64,000 bases of DNA from Sphingorhabdus sp. (GCF_023910635.1 NZ_JAAVVZ010000005.1:1-64000), one strand, 5' to 3'; positions 13,524-23,150 are shown, counted from the first letter of the stretch. Program-made: numbers and translations. The notes: a model not told the origin generated them from the letters alone.

Positions 13524-14220
13524 CCCCGTCGCCCCAGCGCAGGCTGGGGCCTATCACGCGTTTCAGTTTCGCGCGCTACCTTTCGAATGTCGTCCGCTCC
13601 CACAACCGTCACCCTGAACTTGGTTCAGGGTCCATTTCTCGTCTCTACTCTTCGGTCTATGTGGCACGATGGATGCTGAACCGAGTTGTGCATGACGTTG
13701 TGGGGAATGCCCCTCTGCGGCCTCCGCGCCTCGGCGTGAACTCCCTGATTCGTCATTCCTGCGAAAGCAGGGAACTTAGTGACCGTCAGGACAATCCATG
13801 GGCCGAACTATCGGTAAAATGGTTCGCACAAAGGCACGAAGGCACAAAGAAGTTGCTCCTCGTCTTCGTGTCTTCGTGCGCACCAAAAACGTATCGCGAG
13901 CGGAAATATGAGACCATGGATTCCCGCTTTCGCGGGTATGACAATGTTAGGATATTGGGGTCTGTGAATCCAAATTCCCGTCGCCCCAGCGCAGGCTGGG
14001 GCCTATCCCGTCTATCGGCAAAATGGTTCGCACAAAGACATGAAGGCACAAAGAGGTTGCTCCTCGTCTTCGTGTCTTCGTGCGAACAAAAAACGTATCA
14101 TACGCGGAAATATCGGGCCATGGGTTACCGCTTTCGCGGGAATGACAATCTTGGGGTATTGGGGTCTGTGAATCCAAATTCCCATCGCCCCAGCGCAGGC
14201 TGGGGCCTATCCCGCGTTGA
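13524..14220. repeat. Intergenic repeat mosaic (CCCCAGCGCAGGCTGGGGCCTAT units, TGGTTCGCACAAAGRCAYGAAGGCACAAAGARGTTGCTCCTCGTCTTCGTGTCTTCGTGCG units, TTCCCGCTTTCGCGGGWATGACAAT units)
   Basis: C-type unit at ~13817-13885 and ~14022-14090; hairpin units at ~13526, 13979 and 14184. Confidence 0.88.
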
Positions 14221-14276
14221 AGGCTCGCCCATTGCGCGATTGCATTCGTCGAAAAATATAATTTGCCCCCACCCCG

Positions 14277-15287
14277 TCAAAGGCCAGCAAAAACCTCTGC
14301 CGTAATCTCCAAACTCCGTTTGCGCTTTGCATGATCGAATATCGAACAGGCGACGATGATTTCGTCGGCCTGTGTTCGCGCCTGAAACGCCTGCACGGCT
14401 GACTTTACGCTATTGGCCGCACCAATGGCGCTTGCGGACAGCACGTCATCTAGGGCACCTTTAAAATGAGCGGGCAGGGACGCAAGATAGCCCTCCACGG
14501 GTGGGGGCAATTGGCGCGGGTTGCCCGTGCGCAGTGCAACGAAGCTTTGCATCAATGAACTCGCTAAAAACTCCCCTTCGGCATCGGTGTCGGCGGCGAT
14601 GATGTTGAACGCGGCTATCGCGTGCGGCGCGTCAAGCATGGCGCTTGGCCGAAAATGGCTGCGATAGATGTGCAGCGCCTCATCCAGCATCTGTGGCGCA
14701 AAATGGCTGGCGAAGGCGAAGGGCAGGCCCAAAGCGGCGGCCACTTGCGCGCCGTACAGGCTGCTACCCAAGATATAGAGTTGGATGTTTGCACCCGCGC
14801 CCGGTGTCGCGACGATGCCAGTTTGGCCATCATCGGCGAAATAGCTTTGCAATTCCATCACATCGCGCGGGAAAGCATTGGGATCGCTGTCGAGCGTCCG
14901 CCGGATCGCGGCGGCGACGCGTTGGTCACTGCCGGGCGCGCGGCCAAGCCCCAAGTCAATACGGCCCGGAAAGAGCGCGTCCAACGTGCCGAACTGTTCC
15001 GCAATGACCAAAGGCGCATGGTTGGGCAACATGATGCCGCCGGAGCCAACGCGGATGGTCTTCGTCGCCGCGGCAATATGCCCGATCACGACGCTGGTGG
15101 CTGCGCTCGCAATGCCGCGCATGCCGTGATGTTCGGCAACCCAATAACGTGTGAAGCCAAGGTTTTCGGCATGCGCCGCCAGGTCAGCGGCGTTGGCGAG
15201 CGCGCTTGCGACCGATCCGCCTTCCACAACAGGCACCAGATCCAAGAAAGAGAATGAAGTCATGGCGTGTAGATGGTGGTTTATCAC
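14277..15287 (-). CDS. LLM class flavin-dependent oxidoreductase (luciferase-like)
   Basis: Bacterial luciferase-like fold motifs: [48 protein letters not shown]. Confidence 0.93.
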   Translation of the reverse strand: MINHHLHAMTSFSFLDLVPVVEGGSVASALANAADLAAHAENLGFTRYWVAEHHGMRGIASAATSVVIGHIAAATKTIRVGSGGIMLPNHAPLVIAEQFGTLDALFPGRIDLGLGRAPGSDQRVAAAIRRTLDSDPNAFPRDVMELQSYFADDGQTGIVATPGAGANIQLYILGSSLYGAQVAAALGLPFAFASHFAPQMLDEALHIYRSHFRPSAMLDAPHAIAAFNIIAADTDAEGEFLASSLMQSFVALRTGNPRQLPPPVEGYLASLPAHFKGALDDVLSASAIGAANSVKSAVQAFQARTQADEIIVACSIFDHAKRKRSLEITAEVFAGL

Positions 15288-15343
15288 CCCAAAGCCAAGC
15301 GCAATCGACTATTTCTTCGTGCCGTGCGATATGCGTTCATGTG

Positions 15344-15955
15344 GTGACAGAATTTTTCATACCCTTCCTTGTGACGACAATGCTGATTGAGCTAACGCCT
15401 GGTCCAAATATGGCGTGGTTGGCGTTGACGAGTGCGAGCGAAGGCAAAAGGTCGGGATTTGCGGCGGTAGCAGGGATTGCGCTTGGCCTCGCGATACTGG
15501 CTGCTGCATCGGCAATCGGCCTTGCGGAGTTGGCAACACGCTCTCCAGCGATTTTCAGCCTGTTGCGCTATGCCGGCGTTGCCTATTTGCTCTGGCTGGC
15601 GTGGAAGACATGGGCGGGCAAAGATGAACCTATTCCGGATAGCGTAAGCAAAAATGCGCTCGGTGCATGGTTTCGCCATGGGCTGTTGTTAAACGTGTTG
15701 AACCCTAAGGCAGCCGTTTTCTTCATAACGGTCCTACCAGCCTATATTACGCAAAGTGCGCCAATTGCGCCGCAAACGGCGTTGCTGTCCGCAAGCTATG
15801 TCGCGATTGCCACTTTTGTGCATCTTGTCATCGTCGCGCTAGCGGCACAGGCACATGGATGGATATCCACCGGAAACAGAGCGCGCATCGTCCGCCGCGT
15901 CTTTGCCATTCTGTTGGCAGGCATCGCTATCTGGTTCCTTTTAACCTCAGCTTAG
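15344..15955 (+). CDS. LysE/RhtB family amino acid exporter; C-terminal stop created at the IS junction
   Basis: TPGPNMAWLALTSASEGKRSGFAAVAGIALG signature; GTG start inferred; stop TAG 15953-15955 uses the first base of the adjacent IS. Confidence 0.85.
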   Translation: MTEFFIPFLVTTMLIELTPGPNMAWLALTSASEGKRSGFAAVAGIALGLAILAAASAIGLAELATRSPAIFSLLRYAGVAYLLWLAWKTWAGKDEPIPDSVSKNALGAWFRHGLLLNVLNPKAAVFFITVLPAYITQSAPIAPQTALLSASYVAIATFVHLVIVALAAQAHGWISTGNRARIVRRVFAILLAGIAIWFLLTSA

Positions 15956-16380
15956 GCCACAGACTCATTATGTCTCAACCAGATCCGGATTGATGCGAGT
16001 TGGACAGAGGCGAGATAATTATCGTCTCTTTGATCGTATCGCGTGGCAACTGCTCTGAAATGCTTGAGTTTATTAAAGAAGCGCTCGACGAGGTTGCGTT
16101 GCTTATAGAGGAAGTGACTAAATGCCGGTTTGATCACGCGTTGCGGCATGGCGCGGATATTGGCCCTGGCACCGCGCGCCTCCATTTCGGCGCGCAACGC
16201 ATCGGAGTCATAAGCCCGGTCGGCGAGCAGGATATCCCCTTTGCCGACGGTATCGAACATGTCTGCTGCACTGCGACCATCGGCGGCTTGCCCTTCGGTC
16301 AGCTTGAGCATGATCGGCATGCCCATCGCATCGACCAGTGCATGTATCTTGGTGGTCAGGCCGCCACGCGAGTGACCCAT
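15952..16380 (-). CDS. IS5-family transposase OrfB (DDE domain), probably expressed by -1 frameshift from OrfA
   Basis: MGHSRGGLTTKIHALVDAMG...LLADRAYDSD...NLVERFFNKLKHFRAVATRYDQ; -1 frame relative to OrfA. Confidence 0.93.
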   Translation of the reverse strand: MGHSRGGLTTKIHALVDAMGMPIMLKLTEGQAADGRSAADMFDTVGKGDILLADRAYDSDALRAEMEARGARANIRAMPQRVIKPAFSHFLYKQRNLVERFFNKLKHFRAVATRYDQRDDNYLASVQLASIRIWLRHNESVA

Positions 16381-16797
16381 GCAACGGGATCGCTGGTCTT
16401 TTTTTTACCATTGGCTCCATGTTGATGAACCCGGATCGAAGACGAGTCGATCATCTGGATATTGCCTTCGTAAGCCACGGAAACTGCATCCAATATATGC
16501 TTCCACACACCGGCTCTGCGCCAGCGGTTGAACCGGTTCACACAGGTCGTATACGGACCGTATCGCGCCGGAATATCCGCCCAAGGCGCGCCAGTGCGTA
16601 ACCGCCAGAATATCCCGTTCAAAACCCGCCGATCATCAACCCGCTTCACGCCACGCACCTTGGTCGGCAACAAAGGCTGGATCACCAACCACTCGAAATC
16701 TGTCAAATCAAACCGTGCCATCAGCTTCTCCCTTCCAGAAAAAGCATTGAATCAGATATCAATCACTTTGGGAATCCAATTTATGAGTATGTGACCT
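15955..16797 (-). mobile_element. IS5-family (IS427-like group) insertion sequence, 843 bp, TA target duplication
   Basis: Imperfect terminal inverted repeats GGCCACAGACTCATTA / GGTCACATACTCATAA (right end reverse-complemented); flanked by TA at 15953-15954 and 16798-16799. Confidence 0.9.
16356..16721 (-). CDS. IS5-family transposase OrfA (DUF4096-like N-terminal)
   Basis: MARFDLTDFEWLVIQPLLP...; ends past an A8 slippery run. Confidence 0.93.
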   Translation of the reverse strand: MARFDLTDFEWLVIQPLLPTKVRGVKRVDDRRVLNGIFWRLRTGAPWADIPARYGPYTTCVNRFNRWRRAGVWKHILDAVSVAYEGNIQMIDSSSIRVHQHGANGKKKTSDPVAWVTRVAA

Positions 16798-16799
16798 AG

Positions 16800-17061
16800 G
16801 GTCAGGACCACTTAAATCCACCTTCGCGGCGTCAAAATGGCAAAGATATCGAAGGAAAATGTCCGCCGCAGGCAGTCATTCTGCCTGCAAGGGCATTTTG
16901 CTTTGAGATCGAAGCCATTTTGACGTCCTTCGGATTTGACCCATTTTGTCCATTGTCGCGTTGGCAAGCTTGGACTTAGAACCACTAAGTCCTGCGCTTA
17001 CCGCCTTGCACTGAACAAAATGGCCTCAAACCGCGAAGGTGGATTTAAGTGGTCCTGACCC
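16800..17061. repeat. Inverted-repeat element copy 1 (262 bp) with termini GGGTCAGGACCACTTAAATCCACCTTCGCGG
   Basis: Perfect terminal inverted repeat bounded by TA; internal hairpins GCAGGCAG-TCATT-CTGCCTGC and GGACTTAG-AACCA-CTAAGTCC; no ORF. Confidence 0.92.
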
Positions 17062-18209
17062 TAACGCCAGCGCAGCATAGAACGGTCAAACTGTGAGACG
17101 GAACGGACCCCCATAAGCCGCATGTCGCGATCAATCTCGTCACGCAATTTGCCGACAATACGCTCGACGCCTAGTTGCCCGGCTGCGGCAAGTGCATAAA
17201 GATATAAACGTCCGCCGGAGCAAGCCGTTGCTCCGGCGGCGATTGCTTTGAGGACATGGCTGCCACGCCGGATGCCGCCGTCGCAGATGATGTCGATCTT
17301 GCCGCCCACGGCATCGGCGATCTCGGATATCTGGTCAAATGGCGCGCGCGAACCGTCCAATTGCCGCCCGCCATGGTTGGACACCATGATTGCGGTCGCG
17401 CCAATGTCGACGGCGCGTTTCGCATCGTCAACGGACATGATCCCTTTCAGACAAAATTCGCCACCCCAATCTGACCGAATTTTTTCGGCCATTTTCCAGT
17501 CTATGGATGTATCGAGCATAGTATTGAAATATTCCGCGACGGATACCGCGACATTCGTGCCTGCATCAACGTGCGTTTCCAGATTGGGCAGTGCAAATTT
17601 TTCGCGGAATAGATAATTCAGCGCCCATTTTGGGTGGATGGCATAGCTTAACACCGACGCGGGCGTGAAGCGCGGCGGCGAGGTGAACCCGCTGCGCAGG
17701 CACCGTTCGCGGTTTCCTGAAACGATCGTGTCGACCGTCAGCGCGATTGCATCAAACTTCGCCGCCTTGCAGCGTTCGATCATCGACGCGTTCAGCCCCT
17801 TGTCCTTGTGGATGTAGAGTTGGAACATTTTTGGGGTTTTGATGGTCGCGCCGACTTCCTCAATGCTGATGGTCGCCAATGAGGAGATACCAAACCATAT
17901 ATTATGCTGCTGCGCGACCGACGCAACGGCACGTTCGCCTTGCCAATGAAACAGGCGCTGCAAGGCCGTGGGGGACAGCATCAGCGGCATGTCCATCCGT
18001 TGCCCCATCACCGTCACGCCCATGTCGATCTCCGACGCGCCAGCCAAGACATTGGGCACCAGATCGCAATCGTCAAATGCCGACGTGTTGCGCGTCTTTG
18101 TCCGTTCATCGTCGGCAGCGCCATCGATGTAATTGAAGATCGGTGCGGGCAGGCGCGATTCTGCTAAACGGCGGAAATCGGCTACATTATGGCAATCTTG
18201 TAAACGCAT
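17061..18209 (-). CDS. lldD: FMN-dependent alpha-hydroxy acid (L-lactate) dehydrogenase
   Basis: FNYIDGAADDE, SNHGGRQLDG, DGGIRRGSHVLKA; stop codon overlaps inverted-repeat element end; start trimmed to MRLQDCHN. Confidence 0.88.
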   Translation of the reverse strand: MRLQDCHNVADFRRLAESRLPAPIFNYIDGAADDERTKTRNTSAFDDCDLVPNVLAGASEIDMGVTVMGQRMDMPLMLSPTALQRLFHWQGERAVASVAQQHNIWFGISSLATISIEEVGATIKTPKMFQLYIHKDKGLNASMIERCKAAKFDAIALTVDTIVSGNRERCLRSGFTSPPRFTPASVLSYAIHPKWALNYLFREKFALPNLETHVDAGTNVAVSVAEYFNTMLDTSIDWKMAEKIRSDWGGEFCLKGIMSVDDAKRAVDIGATAIMVSNHGGRQLDGSRAPFDQISEIADAVGGKIDIICDGGIRRGSHVLKAIAAGATACSGGRLYLYALAAAGQLGVERIVGKLRDEIDRDMRLMGVRSVSQFDRSMLRWR

Positions 18210-18394
18210 TTTGGTCCTATGACAGACCTTGCACATAATTGCATCCATTTGGATAGTTTGCCCGAGCAACGGTTGCTTGCGCTGCTGCTTTGGGCAAGGT
18301 CGTCGCACCGCATATTGTCCTGATGGAACATTGCGGTTACCGGGACATTGCGCAAGACAAAGTCATCAGACCCTAAATGCAAAGGCATGCTCAT

Positions 18395-19180
18395 ATGTTT
18401 CTCGAAGGCAAAACAGCACTCATCACGGGTTCAACCTCTGGTATCGGGTTGGGCTATGCCCGCGCGTTGGCCGCGCAGGGTGCACATGTGATGATCAACG
18501 GCTTTGGTGATGCCGACCTGATCCAAAGCTATGTCGACGAACTCAGCAAGGTGAGCGGCGGAAAGGCGCAGTATTCCGCGGCCGACATGACTCAACCCGA
18601 CAGCATCCGTGCCATGGTCTGCGAATGCACCAACCTATTGGGATCACCTGATATTTTGATCAATAATGCCGGAATCCAGCATGTTGCGCCGGTTGACGAA
18701 TTTCCGGACGACAAATGGGATGCGATCTTGTCCATCATCCTGTCTTCGGCCTTCCATACAACCAAGGCCGCCTTGCCCGCGATGAAGGCCAAGGGCTGGG
18801 GCCGCATCATCAATACAGGGTCAATGCACAGCCTTGTCGCATCGCCGTTCAAATCGGCCTATAATGCCGCAAAGCATGGCCTTGCCGGTTTCACCAAAAC
18901 GGTCGCGCTTGAAGTGGCTACAGTAGGCATCACGGTGAACAATATCTGCCCCGGCTATGTCTGGACATCGTTGGTCGAAAACCAAATTCCCGATACGATG
19001 AAAGCCCGGGGACTGACGCGGGATCAAGTGATCAACGACGTGCTGCTGGCCAACCAGCCGCAGAAGAAATTTGTGCAGGTGGAGCAATTGGCCGCGCTCG
19101 CGGTGTTTTTGTGCCGTGATGAGGCGAGCGCGATTACCGGCACAAACCTGTCCGTTGATGGCGGTTGGACCGCGCAATAG
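18395..19180 (+). CDS. 3-hydroxybutyrate dehydrogenase (SDR)
   Basis: ALITGSTSGIGLGYARALAAQGA, NNAGIQHVAPVDEFPDDKWD, YNAAKHGLAGFTK, CPGYVWTSLVENQI. Confidence 0.9.
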   Translation: MFLEGKTALITGSTSGIGLGYARALAAQGAHVMINGFGDADLIQSYVDELSKVSGGKAQYSAADMTQPDSIRAMVCECTNLLGSPDILINNAGIQHVAPVDEFPDDKWDAILSIILSSAFHTTKAALPAMKAKGWGRIINTGSMHSLVASPFKSAYNAAKHGLAGFTKTVALEVATVGITVNNICPGYVWTSLVENQIPDTMKARGLTRDQVINDVLLANQPQKKFVQVEQLAALAVFLCRDEASAITGTNLSVDGGWTAQ

Positions 19181-19200
19181 CACTGAGTGTCAAAGTCCGC

Positions 19201-19611
19201 TCATTGTCCTTGGGCGTCCACCGCAGCGATGTTCGTGGCGGCTTCTGCCGGAGCCGCTGAGCCCGGCAATATATAGGGCGGCGGTGTGTAGCCAATTTGG
19301 GTAGCTGGCGCGCCATCGCCTTTGGACGAACTGATCTGCGGTGCAGTGCCCAATGGCATTCCAAATTCGGGCTGCATCGGATTTCCATCAATGGTCGGTG
19401 TGTCGAATTGAAAGTCATCAACGGGTTCCAAGGCCGATTGCGTGGGCATTGGAGACGGCGGGAGCGATTGTGACTCCGCTGGCGACTGCACGGTAATCTC
19501 AACGCTGGCTTGCGAAGAATTCCCTGAGATTGGGTTTTCCTCAGACACAACCAGGGCGATAAACCCGGCAACCGAGAGCGCCCCCAATAGCAATTTCAGA
19601 ATATTGTCCAT
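19201..19611 (-). CDS. Hypothetical membrane-anchored Pro/Ser-rich protein
   Basis: MDNILKLLLGALSVAGFIALVV N-terminal TM then low-complexity Pro-rich tail. Confidence 0.6.
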   Translation of the reverse strand: MDNILKLLLGALSVAGFIALVVSEENPISGNSSQASVEITVQSPAESQSLPPSPMPTQSALEPVDDFQFDTPTIDGNPMQPEFGMPLGTAPQISSSKGDGAPATQIGYTPPPYILPGSAAPAEAATNIAAVDAQGQ

Positions 19612-19694
19612 GCGCCTCTGCTCAATTAGGTTCCGACCAAGCGATAACGGCAGGCCGTTAATATAATATGAGCGATGAAATTCCTTAAGGGCAT

Positions 19695-19737
19695 AAAAAA
19701 ACCGCCGACATTGCTGCCGGCGGTTAGGCGTTTTTCC
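19695..19737. terminator. Rho-independent-like hairpin (AACCGCCG...CGGCGGTT) with flanking A/T tracts
   Basis: aaaaaaaccgccgacattgctgccggcggttaggcgttttt. Confidence 0.65.
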
Positions 19738-19781
19738 TCCCCAGGAAAACACGGAAAACTGGTTGGTCTATGCGGGTTGGT

Positions 19782-19940
19782 CTATTTGCCGCCAGCGCTA
19801 CCAAGGCGGTGATAAAGCCGGGCAAATTTGACCGATTCAGGCTTGTCCTGAATGACCTCAAGATAATGCACCAATGCTTGCCGAAGCAGCGTAAGATCCT
19901 CGGTAGAAAGGACGGCGCGTGCGCGTGGTGGTTCACCCAT
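19782..19940 (-). CDS. Small hypothetical protein (52 aa) downstream of aceA, not in the supplied ORF track
   Basis: MGEPPRARAVLSTEDLTLLRQALVHYLEVIQDKPESVKFARLYHRLGSAGGK; protein-like composition, directly after aceA on the same strand. Confidence 0.7.
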   Translation of the reverse strand: MGEPPRARAVLSTEDLTLLRQALVHYLEVIQDKPESVKFARLYHRLGSAGGK

Positions 19941-19951
19941 ATCGATCGCTC

Positions 19952-21553
19952 CTATGCAGCCTGGCCAAATTGATTCATCGTATTGTCTTTGCCGCCTGCC
20001 TTCAGCGCAGCTTCACCGGCAAAATATTCCTTATGGTCATCACCAATGTCGGAACCCGACATATTCTGGTGCTTGACGCAGGCGATGCCCTGACGGATTT
20101 CCTTGCGTTGGACACCCGCGACATAGCCTAGCATGCCCATTTCGCCGAAATAGTCCTTCGCCAAATTATCGGTGCTGAGTGCCGCTGTATGGTATGTTGG
20201 CAGCGTGATGAGGTGGTGGAAAATGCCTGCGCGCTTTGCAGAATCGCGCTGGAAGTTCTGGATGCGGACATCCGCTTCAATGCCCAATGGTGTCTCGTCG
20301 AAGCTTGCACTCATGAGGTTTGCGCGTTCGTAGGCCGAGACGTCGCGACCTTCGGCAGACCAAGCATCAAACACTTGCTGACGGAAATTCAGAGTCCAGT
20401 TGAAGCTTGGCGAGTTGTTGTAAGCCAGCTTTGCATTGGGAACGACCTCACGGATACGATCAACCATTCCGGCAATCTGTTCGATGTGCGGCTTTTCCGT
20501 TTCGATCCAAATGAGGTCGGCACCGTTCTGAAGCGAAGTAATGCAATCCAACACGCAACGATCTTCGCCAGTTCCTGGGCGGAACTGAAACAGGTTTGAT
20601 GGCAAACGCTTTGGACGCAGCAATTTTCCGTTGCGGTTCAAAATGACGTCGCCATTTTGCGCCGTGGCGGGGTCAATTTCTTCACAATCAAGGAAGCTGT
20701 TGTACAAATCGCCCAAGTCGCCAGCAGCGGTTGAAACGGCGATCTGCTTGGTCAGGCCAGCGCCAAGCGAGTCGGTGCGTGCAACGATAATGCCGTCGGG
20801 GACGCCAAGTTCAAGGAAGGCATAACGGCATGCGCGGATTTTCTGCAGGAAATCCTCATGCGGCACAGTAACTTTTCCGTCTTGGTGGCCGCACTGCTTT
20901 TCGTCCGACACCTGATTTTCGATCTGAAGCGCGCAGGCACCCGCCTCAATCATCTTCTTTGCGAGCAAGTAAGTGGCTTCTGCGTTGCCAAAACCCGCAT
21001 CAATGTCCGCAATTATCGGCACGACATGTGTTTCATGGTTTTCGATCTTATCCATGATAGCGGCGACGCGCGCTGTGTCCTTTTGTCCACGCGCATCGTC
21101 GAGGTCGCGGAAGAGGATGTTGAGCTCGCGGCTGTCGGCTTGGCGCAAGAATGTATAGAGTTCTTCGATGAGCGCCGGAACGCTTGTCTTTTCATGCATA
21201 GACTGGTCGGGCAGGGGGCCAAATTCACTGCGCAATGCGGCAATCATCCAACCTGACAGATACAGATACCGCTTCTTGGTGGTGCCAAAATGCTTCTTGA
21301 TAGAGATCATCTTTTGCTGCGCGATGAATCCGTGCCAGCAACCCAGTGACTGCGTATATTGCGCGGGGTCGGCATCATAAGCAGCCATGTCTTCGCGCAT
21401 GATCTTGGCGGTATAGCGGGCGATATCGAGGCCAGTCTGGAAACGGTTTTGCAACTGCATACGCGCGACAGATTCGGCGCTGATGGAATCCCACGTTCCT
21501 TCATGCGCGGCAATTTGGGCGCTGTTTGTGGCTATCAGTGTCTGATATGACAT
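19952..21553 (-). CDS. aceA: Isocitrate lyase
   Basis: IADIDAGFGNAEATYLLAKKMIEAGACALQIENQVSDEKQCGHQDGKV. Confidence 0.96.
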   Translation of the reverse strand: MSYQTLIATNSAQIAAHEGTWDSISAESVARMQLQNRFQTGLDIARYTAKIMREDMAAYDADPAQYTQSLGCWHGFIAQQKMISIKKHFGTTKKRYLYLSGWMIAALRSEFGPLPDQSMHEKTSVPALIEELYTFLRQADSRELNILFRDLDDARGQKDTARVAAIMDKIENHETHVVPIIADIDAGFGNAEATYLLAKKMIEAGACALQIENQVSDEKQCGHQDGKVTVPHEDFLQKIRACRYAFLELGVPDGIIVARTDSLGAGLTKQIAVSTAAGDLGDLYNSFLDCEEIDPATAQNGDVILNRNGKLLRPKRLPSNLFQFRPGTGEDRCVLDCITSLQNGADLIWIETEKPHIEQIAGMVDRIREVVPNAKLAYNNSPSFNWTLNFRQQVFDAWSAEGRDVSAYERANLMSASFDETPLGIEADVRIQNFQRDSAKRAGIFHHLITLPTYHTAALSTDNLAKDYFGEMGMLGYVAGVQRKEIRQGIACVKHQNMSGSDIGDDHKEYFAGEAALKAGGKDNTMNQFGQAA

Positions 21554-21700
21554 TTTCTATTCCTTCGGTCGCGGGGTCTATTCCGCAGTTCTCTGCCATT
21601 TCAGCAGAAAAGCCGAGTCAATTTTGTAATATTTGTTGTGTTATCGTCGTAGAACCTTATCATTTATTTGTAATGTTGTAATGTTATTGACAAGGGTGCG

Positions 21701-23116
21701 ATGGCTGAAGAAAAACTATTTGCAGGACATGCCGTGCGAAGAATTCGCCGCGCTTATGGTCTGACCCAAGGGGCAATGGCGGATACGCTCGCGATTTCGC
21801 CGTCCTATCTCAACCTGATTGAACGCAATCAACGGCCGTTGACCGCGACCTTGTTATTGAAACTGGCGCAGTCTTATGACTTCGACCCCCGCACATTGAC
21901 GGGTGCAACGCCGGGTGGCGGTGTTGATGCTATCCGGCGTCGGCTAAGCGATCCGATGTTTGCTGACCTCGCCGTTGATCGGGCGCAGGTCGAAGAATGG
22001 ATTGCCGCAAGCCCGGATGCGGCCGAGGCGTTTGCGCGGGCGTTTGACCGTCTTTCGGGCGGCTCCCACGGCGGGGCTAGCGCAGCAGCGGGCGGCGCAC
22101 AGATTGAGCCTGAAGCGATTGCATCGGCGCGACGCGAAATTGAACGCTGGCGCAACCATTTCGCCGATTTGGACTCTCAAGCAGAGACCCTCGCTGACGA
22201 ACTGCGGCTCGCCAATGCGGACCTGTATGGCGCGATTACCGAACGGCTGCGCGTAAAGCATCAGCTTTCCATACGCATTTTGCCGTTTGACGTAATGCCA
22301 GACCGGCTCCGCCGCCTCGACCTGCACGCACGGCAGCTGCAATTGTCAGAGCTGCTTGACCCCGCCAGCCGCACCTTTGCCGCTGCGTTGCAGCTCGGCA
22401 ATCTGGAGGCAAGGGCGGAGATTGACGCGCTTGTCGCCGGAGCATCCTTCACCGAACGGGCCGCCGAACGGCTCTATCGTCGCCATTTAAGCAGCTATTT
22501 TGCTGCCGCTGTGATGATGCCTTATGCGCGGTTCCTCCGCGCTTGCGAAGCGACAGGTTATGACATCATGCTTTTGCAGCGGCGCTTTGGCGCAGGCTTT
22601 GAACAGATCGCACACCGTCTGACCACATTGCAGCGTGTGGGCCAACGCGGCTTGCCGTTTTTCATGCTGCGCATTGATAAAGCAGGGCAAAGCAGCAAAC
22701 GCTACGCTGGTGCAAGCGCATCGCCATTGGTGGCGACCGACCGGCGTTGTCCTTTATGGCATGTGCATAATGTGTTTGCGCGGCCCGGGACGCTCATGCC
22801 GCATCTGGTGGAGTTAGAAGACGGCAGTCGTTGGTTCACTTTGTCGCGTACCGTGCACCCGCAAACTGCGGTGAGTGGCAGTGTGGAGGCAGAGTTTGCG
22901 ATTTGCCTTGGCGTGGACGCAAAGCTCGCCGCGCCATTGGCCGCCGCGCGCGGCATGGACCTTAAAAATGGAGTGGCGACGGCGATTGGCCTTGGTTGTT
23001 CCGCGTGCACGCGGCCGGAATGTTCTCAAAGAAGTGCGCCGCCTGCTGGCCGGGTGCTGGTATTCAATGAACGCGAACGCGGTATGTCGCCTTTTACCTT
23101 TGACCAAATTGCCTGA
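21701..23116 (+). CDS. XRE family / short-chain fatty acid-type transcriptional regulator (DUF2083, RamB/ScfR-like)
   Basis: N-terminal HTH (GLTQGAMADTLAISPSYLNLIERNQRPLT), IrrE-like middle, C-terminal Cys-rich CSACTRPECSQRSAPP; divergent from aceA. Confidence 0.9.
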   Translation: MAEEKLFAGHAVRRIRRAYGLTQGAMADTLAISPSYLNLIERNQRPLTATLLLKLAQSYDFDPRTLTGATPGGGVDAIRRRLSDPMFADLAVDRAQVEEWIAASPDAAEAFARAFDRLSGGSHGGASAAAGGAQIEPEAIASARREIERWRNHFADLDSQAETLADELRLANADLYGAITERLRVKHQLSIRILPFDVMPDRLRRLDLHARQLQLSELLDPASRTFAAALQLGNLEARAEIDALVAGASFTERAAERLYRRHLSSYFAAAVMMPYARFLRACEATGYDIMLLQRRFGAGFEQIAHRLTTLQRVGQRGLPFFMLRIDKAGQSSKRYAGASASPLVATDRRCPLWHVHNVFARPGTLMPHLVELEDGSRWFTLSRTVHPQTAVSGSVEAEFAICLGVDAKLAAPLAAARGMDLKNGVATAIGLGCSACTRPECSQRSAPPAGRVLVFNERERGMSPFTFDQIA

Positions 23117-23150
23117 AGGCCCCAATGGCGGGCAGCCCCCAATGGCGGGC

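Noticed and set aside
13517-14305. 262-aa plus-strand ORF
   Set aside because: Translation of repeat mosaic (RPSAGWGLSRLS repeated); no protein-family signal.
16356-16797. IS5 element as the mobiliser of the GGGTCAGGACCAC elements
   Set aside because: Terminal repeats differ (GGYCACAKACTCATWA vs GGGTCAGGACCAC), though both use TA; no sequence support for trans-mobilisation by this IS.
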